A DNA stretch of 64,000 nucleotides from positions 253,001-317,000 of the forward strand of contig JARCOQ010000016.1 in the NCBI GenBank assembly GCA_029207755.1. Direction: 5' to 3'. Under the pieces are notes generated by a model, which worked only from the letters and a program-made list of their open reading frames with translations, searched no databases and was not told where the DNA came from. Of this stretch, positions 27,301 to 39,495 are shown in pieces (position 1 is the stretch's first letter; each line of letters begins with the position of its first letter). Both the position numbers and the translations under genes were made by a program. This DNA is from Chamaea fasciata. Lineage: Eukaryota; Chordata; Aves; Passeriformes; Sylviidae.

Positions 27301-30081
27301 AAGGAAATAATGGAGTTTGTTACACACCAACCACACATTCAGGGTGAGCAAGTGCTGACACAGAACACGTACCTCTAAGAAAGTGAATTGTAAGCTGCTA
27401 ATCCCTCTCTGTCTCTTCTTTTGCATGAGACTACACTTCGTACAAGATGCAGTTTAACCTGAAACTTGACCTGTCTTACTAAGAAATTAATTCAATCAAT
27501 AATTGCTCTCTACTTAGCGACCAAGGGAAAACAGTGGAACTTGCAAAGCTGCTTTGAAATTCATTTCCAGTCAGGTAAAAGCTATTCTGAAAAATTGGAA
27601 TTTCTCTCTGATTACTACTGCAGGTAGATTAAAAATCTCTCCTGGTAAGATTGTAGCAACTTGTCACAGCAAAGAGCTTAATGATATTATTTTTTTTCCT
27701 TGCAATACTAGTGATTGGGATAAAACTCCAGCACTTTAATCATTAAGATATGCACTATAAGTGTTAATGGAGATTAGAATTATGTCTATGTTCAGAGCAG
27801 CTCTCTCTGAAATGACCTTGGCCCTTGCCCCTGGTGCATGACGCTACAAATTTGTTCTTATTTCAATCTTTAAATAGAACAAGACTAATGTCATTTGAGG
27901 ATTTGGTCTGATGCAACCCTTCAAGCAGCAATTTGTGGCAGAAATGGTAAGATAAACAGGTTTTGCAGAGGTCAGGGGTTGGCCACCAGGTTGTGCGGCT
28001 GTGCAGGGCCGCAGGGAGCAGTGCTGGATGCCCTGCTGGAGCTGGTGGGCTCAGCTGCCGTGTCCCCTCTGGAGCAGGAAAGGCGCAGGCATGGAATTTG
28101 TCTCTCAGTGACAAACAAGTGATTAAGATCCTTTGCAGTCATTCAAATCCACAAAGTACCACTTAAATGAATATTCTTACCATGGATTAACAACATGAAA
28201 TCCACTTCAGGCAATAGCAGGATGCTGTGCTGCCAAGACGATTCTTGTCACTTAACTTGTGTTTCCTCTCTCCTGCAAAGCCCCTCTTTGTGCTGCTAAT
28301 GCAGCCTAAAAGATGTCTGCATATCCATGTAAGTGAAGTTGCTCCTACAGAGCATAAATGTCAAGAAATCTGTGCTCCCAGTAAAATCTCTCAACCATTA
28401 CAGGATTTGCTTTGATGACAGACTTTATGTGAATGGAAGATGATATATTTATGTTTCAATATAGCTGAGCACTTCTTAAAGAGGAAGTGTGAAGCATGAC
28501 AAATTATTTACTAAGGGACCGCAAATGTCACAGGCTGCAATTACGTGAGTTCAGAGAAAGAAAAATGCACAAGTGCTGTCAGTTTAGCCAAAAGCCCATG
28601 TTCCAGATCTATGCCACACACTTCATATGGAAACTGGGAACAATTGTACCAACAAATAAATATCCAAAGAATCAAACATGGAAGAGCTGATAAGCAGGTG
28701 TCCTCAATGCCTTCTCTGAGACACGGACTAGAAATTTCCCCGGTGAACGCTGGGTCAAATACTTATTTTGATTTTGCTCTAGAGTCACATTGTGAACCAG
28801 ATCACTCCTCTGTATAAGCCATTGATCCAAAAAGTGAAAGAGCTGAGCACAGCTCTTTCTTGTCATAAAACAGCTGCTCAGCATTCACAGAACCCATCCC
28901 ATATTTGCCTGGCAAAGGCCAGGGTGTTTTCTCTTGAACCCTACTTGCTCCTGGCAACCAGCACATGGGAAATGAGAAAAATCCATAAATCTCCCACGTG
29001 CGCTGGTCTCCTACCCAGAGCTCACACAGACAAGCAGTGTTTAGTGGTTTAATCACAGATGCCCTTCACTGCTGGCACAGTCACCTTTGGAGAAGAGTTA
29101 ATCTTTGGAAGTTGGGAGGATTTAATGCCAAAAGCTAGCAGGCTGCATGGAGAGCGCCCACTGGTTCTGTGCTTGTAGCTTGAGGCAGCATTCCTGAGAC
29201 ACAATAATCCTCTGCACTAAAAACCTTTCTCTCCCAGAAGGTGCCATAGTAGCTACTACAACTTTGCTAAAACTAAAGATGCTTTGGGAAAGAGCATAAA
29301 TTACTGTTTTTTGCAGGACCAATTAATAGATATCAAGTAGTTAATAGATAAATCTTTCCAACTCGTGAAGTTAAAAATATAGAGAGTCTTAAGTCTATAC
29401 ACTCTTATCACTATCTGGGGTGTCCTAAATGTGCATCTTTCAAGTCCATAAATATCTCAGAATCACTAGAGAGAAAACACTTAGTGTGCTGATGGATTTT
29501 CTTTTGACTCTTTAATGAAGCTAATAGACTCGTAAAAAGCATTAGGTAAGGTGGGAGAGGGAGGGAGGGAGAGAGATTTAAAAAAAAGCTTTTTGAAATC
29601 TATGGTCTTCAGAGTTTCTCCCTGAGGTGCTTGGAGATTTCCTCTGTTCAGAATCACACTGTGGAAAGGGCATCAACAAAGCAGAGAGCATCAGTCAACA
29701 GATGAAACCAGTGCACAAGGTAATGTCAGCAGAACTTGTGAGCGTTCGTTTCCCCAGACTTCAGCTCATGTCTATAACAGTGCAAAGATTTCAAAGGTTT
29801 CCATTAGTTTTTGGTGGCTTCACATGCAGCATTTTCAATTAAGAAAATAAACAACAAAGCAAACAAACAAGCAAAGAACCTCCCACACAAAATCAAAAAC
29901 TTCAGCTTCTTCTCTGTTTTAGAGTTTGTGCTGGCTTGTGGCAGCAGCCCTGATCACGGGGTGACAGAAGCAGAGGCTCCCAGAGCTGCTGCCCTCACCT
30001 TTCTGCACCAACCCTGAGGGGCTGAAGCTGCCACGGGTGCGACAGGGACTCAGTCTCATGTGTCCGTGAGAGCAGAGCAGG
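24301..30081. other. Unique noncoding sequence
   Basis: No gene or assignable mobile element was recognised. A T-run lies near 24317, an A-run of 15 at 26589-26603, and a G/A-rich GGGAGG-type tract at about 29551-29576. The stretch at 24640-24840 is locally GC-richer with several CpGs but not dense enough to call an island. Confidence 0.5.
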
Positions 30082-30132
30082 CAGGGGAAAATAAAAGAAG
30101 AAGAAAAAAAGAAAAAAGGAAAAAAAGAAATA
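30082..30132 (+). repeat. Purine (A/G) tract
   Basis: This is a near-uninterrupted stretch of A and G, including several AAAAAAG blocks, 110 bp before the pentamer satellite. It is low-complexity DNA. Confidence 0.85.
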
Positions 30133-30240
30133 AGCCAAAGAAACCCACCAGGGATCCTGTCTGCTCACCTGATGTGTCTTGGGGTTTAGAACCAGGAAAA
30201 AGAGATGCAGCACGGGCAAACCCTGGAGCTGAGGGCGGGG

Positions 30241-30706
30241 ATGGGATGGGATGGATTGGGATGAGATGGGATGGGATGGGATGGGATGGGATGGGATGGG
30301 ATGGGATGGGGTGGGATGGATTGGGATGAGATGGGATGGGATGGGATGGGATAGGGTGGGATGGGATGGGATGGGGTGGGATGGATTGGGATGAGATGGG
30401 ATGGGGTGGGATGGGATGGGATGGATTGGGATGAGATGGGATGGGATGGGATGGGGTGGGATGGGATGGGGTGGGATGGATTGGGATGAGATGGGATGGG
30501 GTGGGATGGGATGGGATGGATTGGGATGAGATGGGATGGGATGGGATGGGGTGGGATGGGATGGGGTGGGATGGATTGGGATGAGATGGGATGGGGTGGG
30601 ATGGGATGGGATGGATTGGGATGAGATGGGATGGGATGGGATGGGGTGGGATGGATTGGGATGAGATGGGATGGGATGGGATGGGATGGGGTGGGATGGG
30701 GTGGGA
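30241..30706 (+). repeat. ATGGG pentanucleotide satellite with higher-order structure
   Basis: The segment holds about 93 pentamers, all in the same phase: every unit begins at a position of the form 5n+1. Variants are GTGGG, ATGGA, TTGGG, ATGAG and one ATAGG. The triplet ATGGA-TTGGG-ATGAG marks higher-order units starting at 30251, 30316, 30381, 30421, 30476, 30516, 30571, 30611 and 30651, spaced 65, 65, 40, 55, 40, 55, 40 and 40 bp. Runs of GGGATGGGATGGGATGGG are perfect matches to the G-quadruplex pattern. The complementary strand carries open frames of 188 to 284 codons coding HPIPS-type repeats, which are by-products of the array. Confidence 0.97.
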
Positions 30707-30752
30707 TGGCATGGCATGGCATGGCATGGCATGGCATGGCAAGGCATGGCAT
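30706..30752 (+). repeat. ATGGC pentamer block joined to the ATGGG satellite
   Basis: Nine to ten copies of ATGGC (one AAGGC) continue in the same phase as the ATGGG array. A single G-to-C change has been amplified only at this end. Confidence 0.95.
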
Positions 30753-31953
30753 TGACTGGGCCCTTGTGCTCCCTCACTGCAGCTCCCAACCGTTTGGGAG
30801 TGTGCTCAGTCGGGTCTCTGCTGTTCGACTTGCCGCACCAACACATCAAATCTGTTTTGGAAACAGCCTCATTTGTTCAATTACTGTAATAGCAGTTAAA
30901 ACACGCTATGAGCATGGCAGGAATGGTGATGAATGAGGCAGAGAATGATTCCCCTCTCTGTGTTAGCAATTCAGATTTGACTAAAACAGTCTAAGAGGTG
31001 AATGCATTATTCTGCCTCTCATCCTTCTCGTTCTTTCCGTCCTCCCCTGTTTTCACTAAGCATAATCTGTGCTGCTGTACTGCAGATCACTTTGCTGCTG
31101 GATGTGCTGTTCCTGCATGGTTATTTGGTTTGCTCTCTGTGTTTCAGTGTATTCAACACACACAGCTTGGTGTGCTGGAGCTGTACAAGTTATCAGTCTT
31201 TCACACCTCTCTATTAATTTTTCAGTACAGTCTGAAATCTTCTAAATTAATATTCTCTTTCGTGCTTTGTTCTTTCTTCCCTTTAATTTTTTTTAAAGAA
31301 ACAAACAAATGAAAATAGCACTGGTGAAATCTTTATTTCAGTGTTTGAGTTATTCATGACTGATTTCTGCTCCAAACATCCCAGCAGCTGACTTTCATTT
31401 TTTATCTGGTTGTCTGTGGATATGCACAACATCCCTAAAACAATATTCCTCTCCGAGCACCGCAAGCCTTGCCTTTCCTGATTTCCTGTTTTAGATCCCT
31501 GAATTGCAGTTATGCCAGAGAAGTGGAACCAAGCAGATGATGGGTACTTAAAAATTATTAATTTGAAAGCATCTGACAAACTGCCACACAAGAGATTAAT
31601 GGCTGAAGCAAACACTCGTGAATGGTAAAATTACCCTTAACTGGACTCCAATTGAGGATGAGAAATCAGAGTTCTCAGAGGAGAGAAGCCTTTCAGTAAA
31701 CAATATTTGGGTTTGTCAGAGATATCTTGGCAAAACCTGGACATCCCTTTGTGTCCCCAGACGAAGCCTGAGCGTGTTCGTTCATGTAGCCATTGCAGAA
31801 GCGCAGTCTCCTCGGGGGCCAGCCCTGCTCTGCCTGCCCTGGCCACGAGGCTGTGGGGAAGGAGCTGTGGCTGCTGCAATCCCACCTGAGCCGTGCCCAG
31901 GGAGCTGCCAAAGGGCTCCAGGAGCACCCAGCAGTGTGGGCTGTGTGAGCAGG
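30753..31953. other. Unique sequence between two tandem arrays
   Basis: This is 1.2 kb of non-repetitive DNA with no recognised gene. It becomes GC-richer from about 31780 towards the 41-bp minisatellite. Confidence 0.5.
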
Positions 31954-32030
31954 GCTGGGGAACAGCAGGACTCGCAGACCTGTCAGCCCTGCTCTGCTCT
32001 GCGCTGCTCTGCTCTGCGCTGCGCTGCTCT
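31954..32030 (+). repeat. Degenerate founder-like unit and CTGCT-rich run
   Basis: Positions 31954-31991 hold a shortened, diverged copy of the 41-bp unit (GCTGGGGAACAGCAGGACTC followed by a deletion). It is followed by a short CTCTGCTCTGCGCTG-type repeat up to the first regular unit. This resembles the edge of an expanding array. Confidence 0.8.
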
Positions 32031-33096
32031 GCTGGGGTACAGCAGGACTCACGAACAGACCTCTCTGCTCTGCTGGGGTACAGCAGGACTCACAGACAGA
32101 CCTGTCTGCTCTGCTGGGGTACAGCAGGACTCACGAACAGACCTGTCTGCTCTGCTGGGGTACAGCAGGACTCACAGACAGACCTGTCAGCCCTGCTGGG
32201 GTACAGCAGGACTCACAGACAGACCTCTCTGCTCTGCTGGGGTACAGCAGGACTCACAGACAGACCTGTCAGCCCTGCTGGGGTACAGCAGGACTCACAG
32301 ACAGACCTGTCTGCTGTGCTGGGGTACAGCAGGACTCACAGACAGACCTGTCTGCTCTGCTGGGGTACAGCAGGACTCACAGACAGACCCCTCTGCTGTG
32401 CTGGGGTACAGCAGGACTCACAGACAGACCTGTCTGCTGTGCTGGGGTACAGCAGGACTCACAGACAGACCTCTCTGCTCTGCTGGGGTACAGCAGGACT
32501 CACAGACAGACCTCTCTGCTGTGCTGGGGTACAGCAGGACTCACAGACAGACCTGTCTGCTGTGCTGGGGTACAGCAGGACTCACAGACAGACCTGTCAG
32601 CCCTGCTGGGGTACAGCAGGACTCACAGACAGACCTCTCTGCAGTGCTGGGGTACAGCAGGACTCACAGACAGACCTGTCTGCTCTGCTGGGGTACAGCA
32701 GGACTCACAGACAGACCTCTCTGCTCTGCTGGGGTACAGCAGGACTCACAGACAGACCTGTCTGCAGTGCTGGGGTACAGCAGGACTCACAGACAGACCT
32801 GTCTGCAGTGCTGGGGTACAGCAGGACTCACAGACAGACCTCTCTGCTGTGCTGGGGTATAGCAGGACTCACAGACAGACCTCTCTGCTCTGCTGGGGTA
32901 CAGCAGGACTCACAGACAGACCTGTCTGCTCTGCTGGGGTACAGCAGGACTCACAGACAGACCTGTCAGCCCTGCTGGGGTACAGCAGGACTCACAGACA
33001 GACCTGTCAGCCCTGCTGGGGTACAGCAGGACTCACAGACAGACCCCTCTGCTCTGCTGGGGTACAGCAGGACTCACAGACAGACGTCCCAGCCCT
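32031..33096 (+). repeat. 41-bp minisatellite, 26 units without indels
   Basis: GCTGGGGTAC starts a unit at 32031, 32072, 32113 and so on to 33056, exactly every 41 bp. The first 30 bases are almost invariant; exceptions are ACGAACAG in units 1 and 3, and GGTATAG in unit 21. The last 11 bases occur in a few classes (such as CTGTCTGCTCT, CTGTCAGCCCT and CTCTCTGCAGT) in irregular order. Where a tail ends in CT, the junction can form a CTGCTG/CAGCAG stem with a GGGTA loop. The unit has no stop in any + frame and 41 is not a multiple of three, so open frames of up to 449 codons arise. I do not regard these as genes. Confidence 0.97.
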
Positions 33097-36000
33097 GCTC
33101 CTCTGCAGGCAGCCCCAGCACAGAGGGTGCCCGGCTGCCCCAGCCCAGACAGTGCCAAGGACTCCGAGTACTGGCACAGAGCTGTGGCCTTCATCCAACA
33201 TCCGACTTGTTGGCCAGATCCAACAGATTTGGAGCTGTCTGAGGGACTGGTGTCTTTTCTCTCCTCTTTTCCTGTGCACTGAAAGTTAAAAACACCAGCA
33301 GTGGGGTTAGTTTAGATCTCACTTGTGACCTGAAGGGTTCATTACTGCCAACTGCACAATGCCAGGCACACAGAGGGCAGATTTATTTTTCCCTCTCTCC
33401 TTCTGTTTGCCAGCAGTGTGACAGAGCCACCAGGGGCTCTTCCCTGTTAATTTCAGGAGGTAAACAAGGGCTTCCTGCTAAGTTTTCAGAACAATATCTG
33501 ACAGCCATTTCTCTGCTGTCTTCCAGGCTTACATGCTTACCTGTGTCTGCAGTGAGAAAATGTCCTGATGGGTCCCAGTGCTGACCAAGACGAGATTTCT
33601 CTGCTGAGAAATCAGACTGCTGCTAATTACCTGTGCAGAAAGGAAGGCTTGGTCTGTTTCTGGAATGCAGCCAAACCTGAGTTAAAGTCATAACAAGGGA
33701 AGATAGTCCATGATGTAAACATTGTTGGCATGCATAATTTTAGCAAATCATTTTAAAAATCAGAAGGTTTGAAAACTGTGAGAATATGATAAAGAAGAGA
33801 CAAAATTCCCTTTCAAATTTTCCGGAGTAAAGAGTTCCTGTTTTTCAGTCAGGCCTCCACATGCCTTTTCTATAGATTATGCAGGTGGTGTGTGCATAGG
33901 ATGTAGCTTTGAATCCTTATTTACAGATGGTAAAGTAGTAACTTATTCAGATTAAGTTGTCCCTGCATAATAAACAAAATTAAAAAACCATTTGAGTTGA
34001 AAATGACACCCCTGTGCACTAATTTTACCTAGGCTGTGAACGGCTCTTGTATCAGGTTATGTAAACTTCCCTCCATCAAGTAAAGATGTCATTCGCAAAG
34101 AATCCAATAGCTGTTTCTGGGCAGGTTTAGAAACACGTTTTTAAAGATTATTTTATGTAATGACCCTTAAAGATCAATTTACATTGAAATAGATTGAAAT
34201 TAAATTTCCGTTCTTGTGTTACGAGCAGCTTTCAATTCCATGGTGAATGATGTCAGCCGCCATTTGACATTTCAGTGTAAGATCTGCCTTGCTTGTAACC
34301 TCTTCATCTATTCTAGTGAAAGGCAGTTTATTGTAACCTGCTGCTGATTACAATATTTTTCTTTCAGCCATTTGATCTTGAAGTATTAAAGCAGATTTCT
34401 AAGCATGAATTCAACCTATTCAAAGTCTGCTCATCTGTGACAGTAAAAACAGCAGGCACCTTGGTCTTTGGTGTGAGTTCCCTGAATTATCAATATTTCC
34501 TGCCTTGGTGTGCAGACTGCTTCTCCACTGGGACTATGGACTGTGCTGAACACCTAAACCTTCTAATCTACTGCAAGTTAATTTCTTTTCTCCAGGAATT
34601 GTACAAATGATGCCTCTATAAATTGCAATTGTTTTGACCAAATAAGTAAACGCTACCAATGGAAACAGATTTAGCTGAGAATAAAGGCACAAACCTGGGA
34701 TACCACAGAGTTCCTTAATTGTTTAGGTTCAAAATCTTGCTCCATACAGACAGACTACGGCATTAAAAATTTCACTATAACTAATTAATGGATGTTTCTT
34801 ATTTTAAATATGCCCTTTATAAATGTCTTTAAATGTGCCTTTGGAAAAGCAAGGCTTGCCCTCAAACCAGCATCATTCTGAAAATGCTGTGACACTTCAG
34901 ACAGTAGGTTTCATACATGTTGGAAGACATACCAGTGGTTCATCACTTCGAATTTCTGTTCAGGTTATTAGTCATAACTAATCTCACGTTCTATAGAATT
35001 GTTTCCTGATTCCTTTTCAGCATTGAGCAATTTGATTAAGTCTACTGAATGGATCTTTTGGGATTCTTTATAGGTGAGCATAAAGGGAAATAAAAAGGTG
35101 TTTTGGCAACAATCTCTTTGAAGTCAATTTATCAAGAGAAGAAAAAATTATTTGATAACCATCTACTGCAAAATTACAAATTATTAAAGAATTGCATAAA
35201 ATGTCTGCTGTACTCTTGAATAGTAATTGTCAAAAGAGAATTTAATTTAATTTTATTGGAGGGCACTTACTACTTATTTGATCTGAATTCTTTGATATTT
35301 TTATTGTAAGTACTTTATGATTCATAATATCATTCTTTAGTCCACATATAGCAGCCTCCAGAAGCAGAGATGGCTGAAGAATGGAAATTTCAATTTGTGC
35401 CATCTTCTGTAGATTTTTCTTTTTCTATTTCCATACCACTTTCCACTCACATTTTCAAACATATTTCTGGAGCAGGATTCAGTCAAAGCACCCATTTTGC
35501 AACTCGAGAGGGTCAGATTTTATTCAGAGTCTCCTTTTTTTTTTCCTTAGTGTGTCCCCAGAAACCTTTCCATCAAAAACTTTGAATCAACACCCTCCTT
35601 TTAAACAGGCTGGTTTAGCAAACCAGCTTATTTACTTGAGTAAAAAAAAGAAAAAACCCTTCCAACCAGCGCAGCTCTGAAGATGTTGCAGCCAGCAATG
35701 CTGCAAAATACCGAGATCTTGACATAGGTTAAAATAATTTAGAAGAAAATAGGTTTTGTACTGGCTGATAAATACTGGTCCTACTTGAACATTATTCAAA
35801 CCAGCGTGAGATTGAGCCGTGGCTCTTGGAGTCAAACAAACACTGCTGGGTTCAGTAGATGTACTGAAACAAGGACATTGTTTTCTAAAGGTTTCTACAA
35901 ATATTTCTTGATCTGATGCAAAGTTCAAGGTAGAAAAGCTCAGTAAACTTGAATGTGATATCAGCAAAGTAGTCTGGAAACTTTTATTCATTTTGCTGGA

Positions 36001-38629
36001 GTGGAAATAAATGGGATAAAGAAATAGCTGCTCCACCATTTTATTTGAGGTGTTGCCTTTTTCTGTATCCATTGTGGAAAAATATTACGTAAGTTATTAA
36101 AACCCAGTGATTTATAGTTTTATGTAGCCAATGTTACTTGCTTAAGAACTGAAACAATTAAAACCCAGCTTCTGAACCTCTTTTGAAGAGATTGTACCCG
36201 GCAGGTTCATTTCTGTTTACTTGCTACTCCAATCTAGAAATAAATTAGAACTATTTCAGCTGAAAAAAAAAGCCTTAATCTATTTTTCCAAATGACTGGC
36301 TTGAAAACAGACACATCGGGGGTCCTTTGTGATAACTTATACACGCTCTGTGCTGTGCAGGGTCTGCCAGGCCCTTCACCACAGTGAGCACCAGGGTAAT
36401 GGGGCTTTTTTGCCTCCCCAGAAAAAACTGGGAGGGAAGAAAGGCCCAGAAAAATCAGTGAAGCAGCTGGAAATGTGGCACAGACATCGGGAATTGCAGG
36501 CAAATGGTCTGAGCCACACAGCGGTGTCACGCAAAGTTTGCTGCACAGTTGGGAAAGGTGAGGCTGGGACAGGCACAGGGAGCTCCCAGGGGCAGGGGAA
36601 AGAGCAGCTGGAAACTTTCTCTGTGCTGAAGGGCAGAGCCAGGCCCTGTCTAATCCTGTTGGACATTACGCTCCTGAAAGTCTCATGTGCCAGATTCAAA
36701 GGAAAGCCAAAGCCTCATCTACACATTAAAAGTTGTTTAACACTTGGCCCAAGAGCTGGAGGCCTGACATTGCTGTTCTGGATTGATGTGCCTGGTCTCG
36801 CTACGCCCAGCGTGTGCACAGATTGAAAGCAAAGAAGCAAAGCCCTGGCTGGAGAGGGGATTTGGTATCTGCAGCAATCCCTCATGGCCCATTGCATCCT
36901 CTATCACTGTGCTGGGAAGAGAGGTCATTCTAATATTGCTGCTACTAATGTTAAGATTAAAATATTGGATGGGGACTGAAAAATCCTGAGTTAATTTTCT
37001 GGCTCTGTCCAAAAGCTGTCTAGAGGTGTTAACTAAATCATTTAATCTCTGTGCCTCACATCCTTATCATCTGACAATTTTGTATCTCACAGGGCTGTTA
37101 TGAAATGCAGTGCATTAATGTGAGTCATTTCCATTCTGCAATGATGGTTTCCATGCACTTGGGGAGATTGAGGCTTTCTATTTGCATGAAAGCAGTTGTT
37201 TGCTCATGAAGTGTTAGTCACAAAGCAGCAGTAAGGTAAAAGTGCCCGTCATTCAGCAAGCTGTGACTAATGTTGTTTCCACATCTGTATCTACAGCAAT
37301 TCAGGTGGAAATCATTTTCCATTTAAAATGCATTGATTTTTATTTGTTGCAATAAACTCAGGCAGACAGACCCTTTGATACCAGAGCAAGCACTCAGACA
37401 GATAGGTCTGGCTGGGCATATTTGTTTAGCTCAAGTGGGAACGAAATCAGAAAACCCCCAAAATATTATCTAGACGTGACCATTAGGGGAGAGGCAAAGT
37501 GCATTTGATCTTTAGAGATACTTTTCAATGGCTGTATTCTAAGGTTCTGAGAAACTTGGTTTGAAGGTGGCTCCTCCTGAATATAGTAGCTGAACTTGTT
37601 ATTTATTTGTTTGAAAATTCTATCGGGAGTCCTTGATATCAGAAACATGCTGAATATTTGGCAGTAGCTTGAAAATACATTTTGTAAGAGAGTTCATAAC
37701 ATTAAAAAAAGAAAAAAGCATTCCTGTGAATTGGGCAACCTTGAAATCTCTTGATCTTGGGAGTAAAGCTTATTCCATGGCTCCTTTGGCTGTCCCTGTG
37801 TGTTGGGTTGCAGACACAGGCAGGAGCCATGGCACTGCTGGGGTGCTGTGGCTCCACAGCTGCCTGCAGAGGCTGCTGATGGAATTCTGCAGCATCAGCC
37901 CCAGATCCGCCCCAAGCCCTGCAGCGTTCTGAGCCCTGGGAGTCACTGTGGTTCTGCTGCTGGCCCTGCACCCAAAAATCCATCTGTGATGGAGGCAACA
38001 CAATGCCTGACAGTGATGGGTGAGTAGAAACAGGTGCAGTTTATTTGAACAGCAAAGAGCAGACTGAGAAGGAACTGTTTAGTGGAGGTTAATACCATGC
38101 TGCAAAGAACATTAATAAAGGAAAATAAGAAGCAGGCTATGCAGCAATTTCTGACCAAAATAGAATAACCTCCAAAACAAACACTCTTCTCTTACTTTGT
38201 TCTCAGGCTTAGAGTTCCTGTAGTGTAATAATTACTTTGATGATTTCTGAAGGGGATTCTATTTTTCTCTGAAAATGTTTACAGCCCCATCAGATCTAAT
38301 TATTCCTGGCTTTTTCTTCAGCAGTTTTTCAAAGAGATTGAGTACAACAGCATTTATTTTTTCAAGAGAGGGAGAAAGGAGATAAAAATTGTGAGGCAGC
38401 TCTCCTCCTGGAATATGGGTTTTTATATTTCCAGATAAATGAATATATTTAACTAGGCCATAATGAGTAATAAGTAAAACCTTCTATTCCATTGTGTTGA
38501 AATAGATCATGTTGGCCTCTTATTATCATTAATGATTTATTTTAATTAGCCTTAATTGTCGTGACAATTCTCATTTTAGTAGATACTGAGATGATTAAGA
38601 AGAAAACTTTCCCAGAGCCACGGTGACAT
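33097..38629. other. Unique noncoding sequence
   Basis: No exon, RNA gene or assignable repeat was recognised. The AT-rich stretch around 34230-34400 has the look of a conserved noncoding element, with many spaced short TF-like motifs and no repeat character, but that is an impression only. Longer open frames (up to 165 codons at 36329-36826) overlap antisense frames of similar size. Confidence 0.5.
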
Positions 38630-39272
38630 ATTTGTAGGGCTCTGACGGCCCTGCCGCAAGCAGCACCAAGTTACGGCCGCAGCCGTGCTCAACCTTCAGC
38701 GTCCGCCGAAGCCCAGCCCGGGGCTGCCCAGGCTGCCTTCCCTGCAGGCCCAGGAGGGCGGCGCACACTCTGCCCTGCCCAACACCGGCCAAGGCTTTCG
38801 CGAGTCCTGGGACGCTGCATTCGGAGGGCCCTGTTTAGTGAGGAAAGCGGCACCTCAACTACCTTGGCAGCCTCTCTGCTGGCCAGTCTCGGCTCCAGGG
38901 AACGGCAGCATGTCTCACTTTGTGCAGGAGTGCCGGGGGACAGCAGTCGGTGCGTCCTAAGCGAGCAGCTGCAGCTCTTGAGTGTAACCGGTGGCTGCGG
39001 CGCTGCCGCTGAGCTGGCAGCAGGTATGCTGCGGTGCGGGAGCACACCCGGGGCCGTGCTGGGGCTCTGATCTCCTGCGTGCACCTTTGCAGAGCAGCCC
39101 GGGACACAAAGCCCCCCCAGGAAGCGGTGAGCAGCACCTGGTGTGTGACAAACCTCATCTCCCTGCACCTTTGCACTGCGGAGCAGCCCCCGGCCGCAGG
39201 GACAGTCCCTGTGTTTGTCCCCCCCGACCCCCGGGACCACCAAGGGGATTCAGTGTGTCTGGGCTCGCACAA
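38630..39272. promoter_or_regulatory. CpG-island-like block, possible orphan promoter
   Basis: CpG is dense here: by count 15 in 38641-38820, and about 40 over the whole block. The flanking DNA is AT-rich and CpG-poor, and the block is clearly GC-rich. It ends at a CR1 remnant. Overlapping open frames on both strands (184 codons on - at 38689-39243, 143 on + at 38991-39422) are expected in GC-rich DNA. No TATA box or convincing splice donor was identified, so direction is unknown. It could be the promoter or first exon of an unannotated long noncoding RNA, an enhancer, or a GC-rich repeat I do not recognise. Confidence 0.55.
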
Positions 39273-39495
39273 AGGTTAGGGGAGACGTTAGAAAAGGATC
39301 GTTCACTGAAAGAGTGGTGGGGCACTGGGACCATCTGCCCAGGGAGGCGGTGGAGTCTCTGTCCCTGGACGTGTTTAATAAAAGTCTGGGTGTGGAACTC
39401 GGTGCCGTGGTTTGGTGGTTGAGGTGTTAGGTCATCGGTTGGACGTGATAATCTCAAAGGGTCCTTCGCGACCCAGCTCGTTCTGTGATTCTGTG
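39273..39495 (+). mobile_element. CR1 LINE, 5'-truncated 3' end
   Basis: The segment shows the typical avian CR1 3' region: CTGCCCAGGGAGGCGGTGGA near 39337, a GTCCCTGGACGTGTTTAATA block, GGTTGGACGTGATAATCTC near 39438, and a 3' end in the tandem octamer-like TTCTGTGATTCTGTG. About 220 bp remain, the usual form of old CR1 copies. No reverse transcriptase coding sequence is present. It is non-functional. Confidence 0.9.

Noticed and set aside
29995..30849. 284-codon proline/histidine-rich open frame on -
   Set aside because: It is the complement of the ATGGG satellite, and equivalent products appear in the other frames too.
31618..33242. 414- and 449-codon open frames on +
   Set aside because: They arise from the stop-free 41-bp unit. 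No conserved non-repeat domain is attached.
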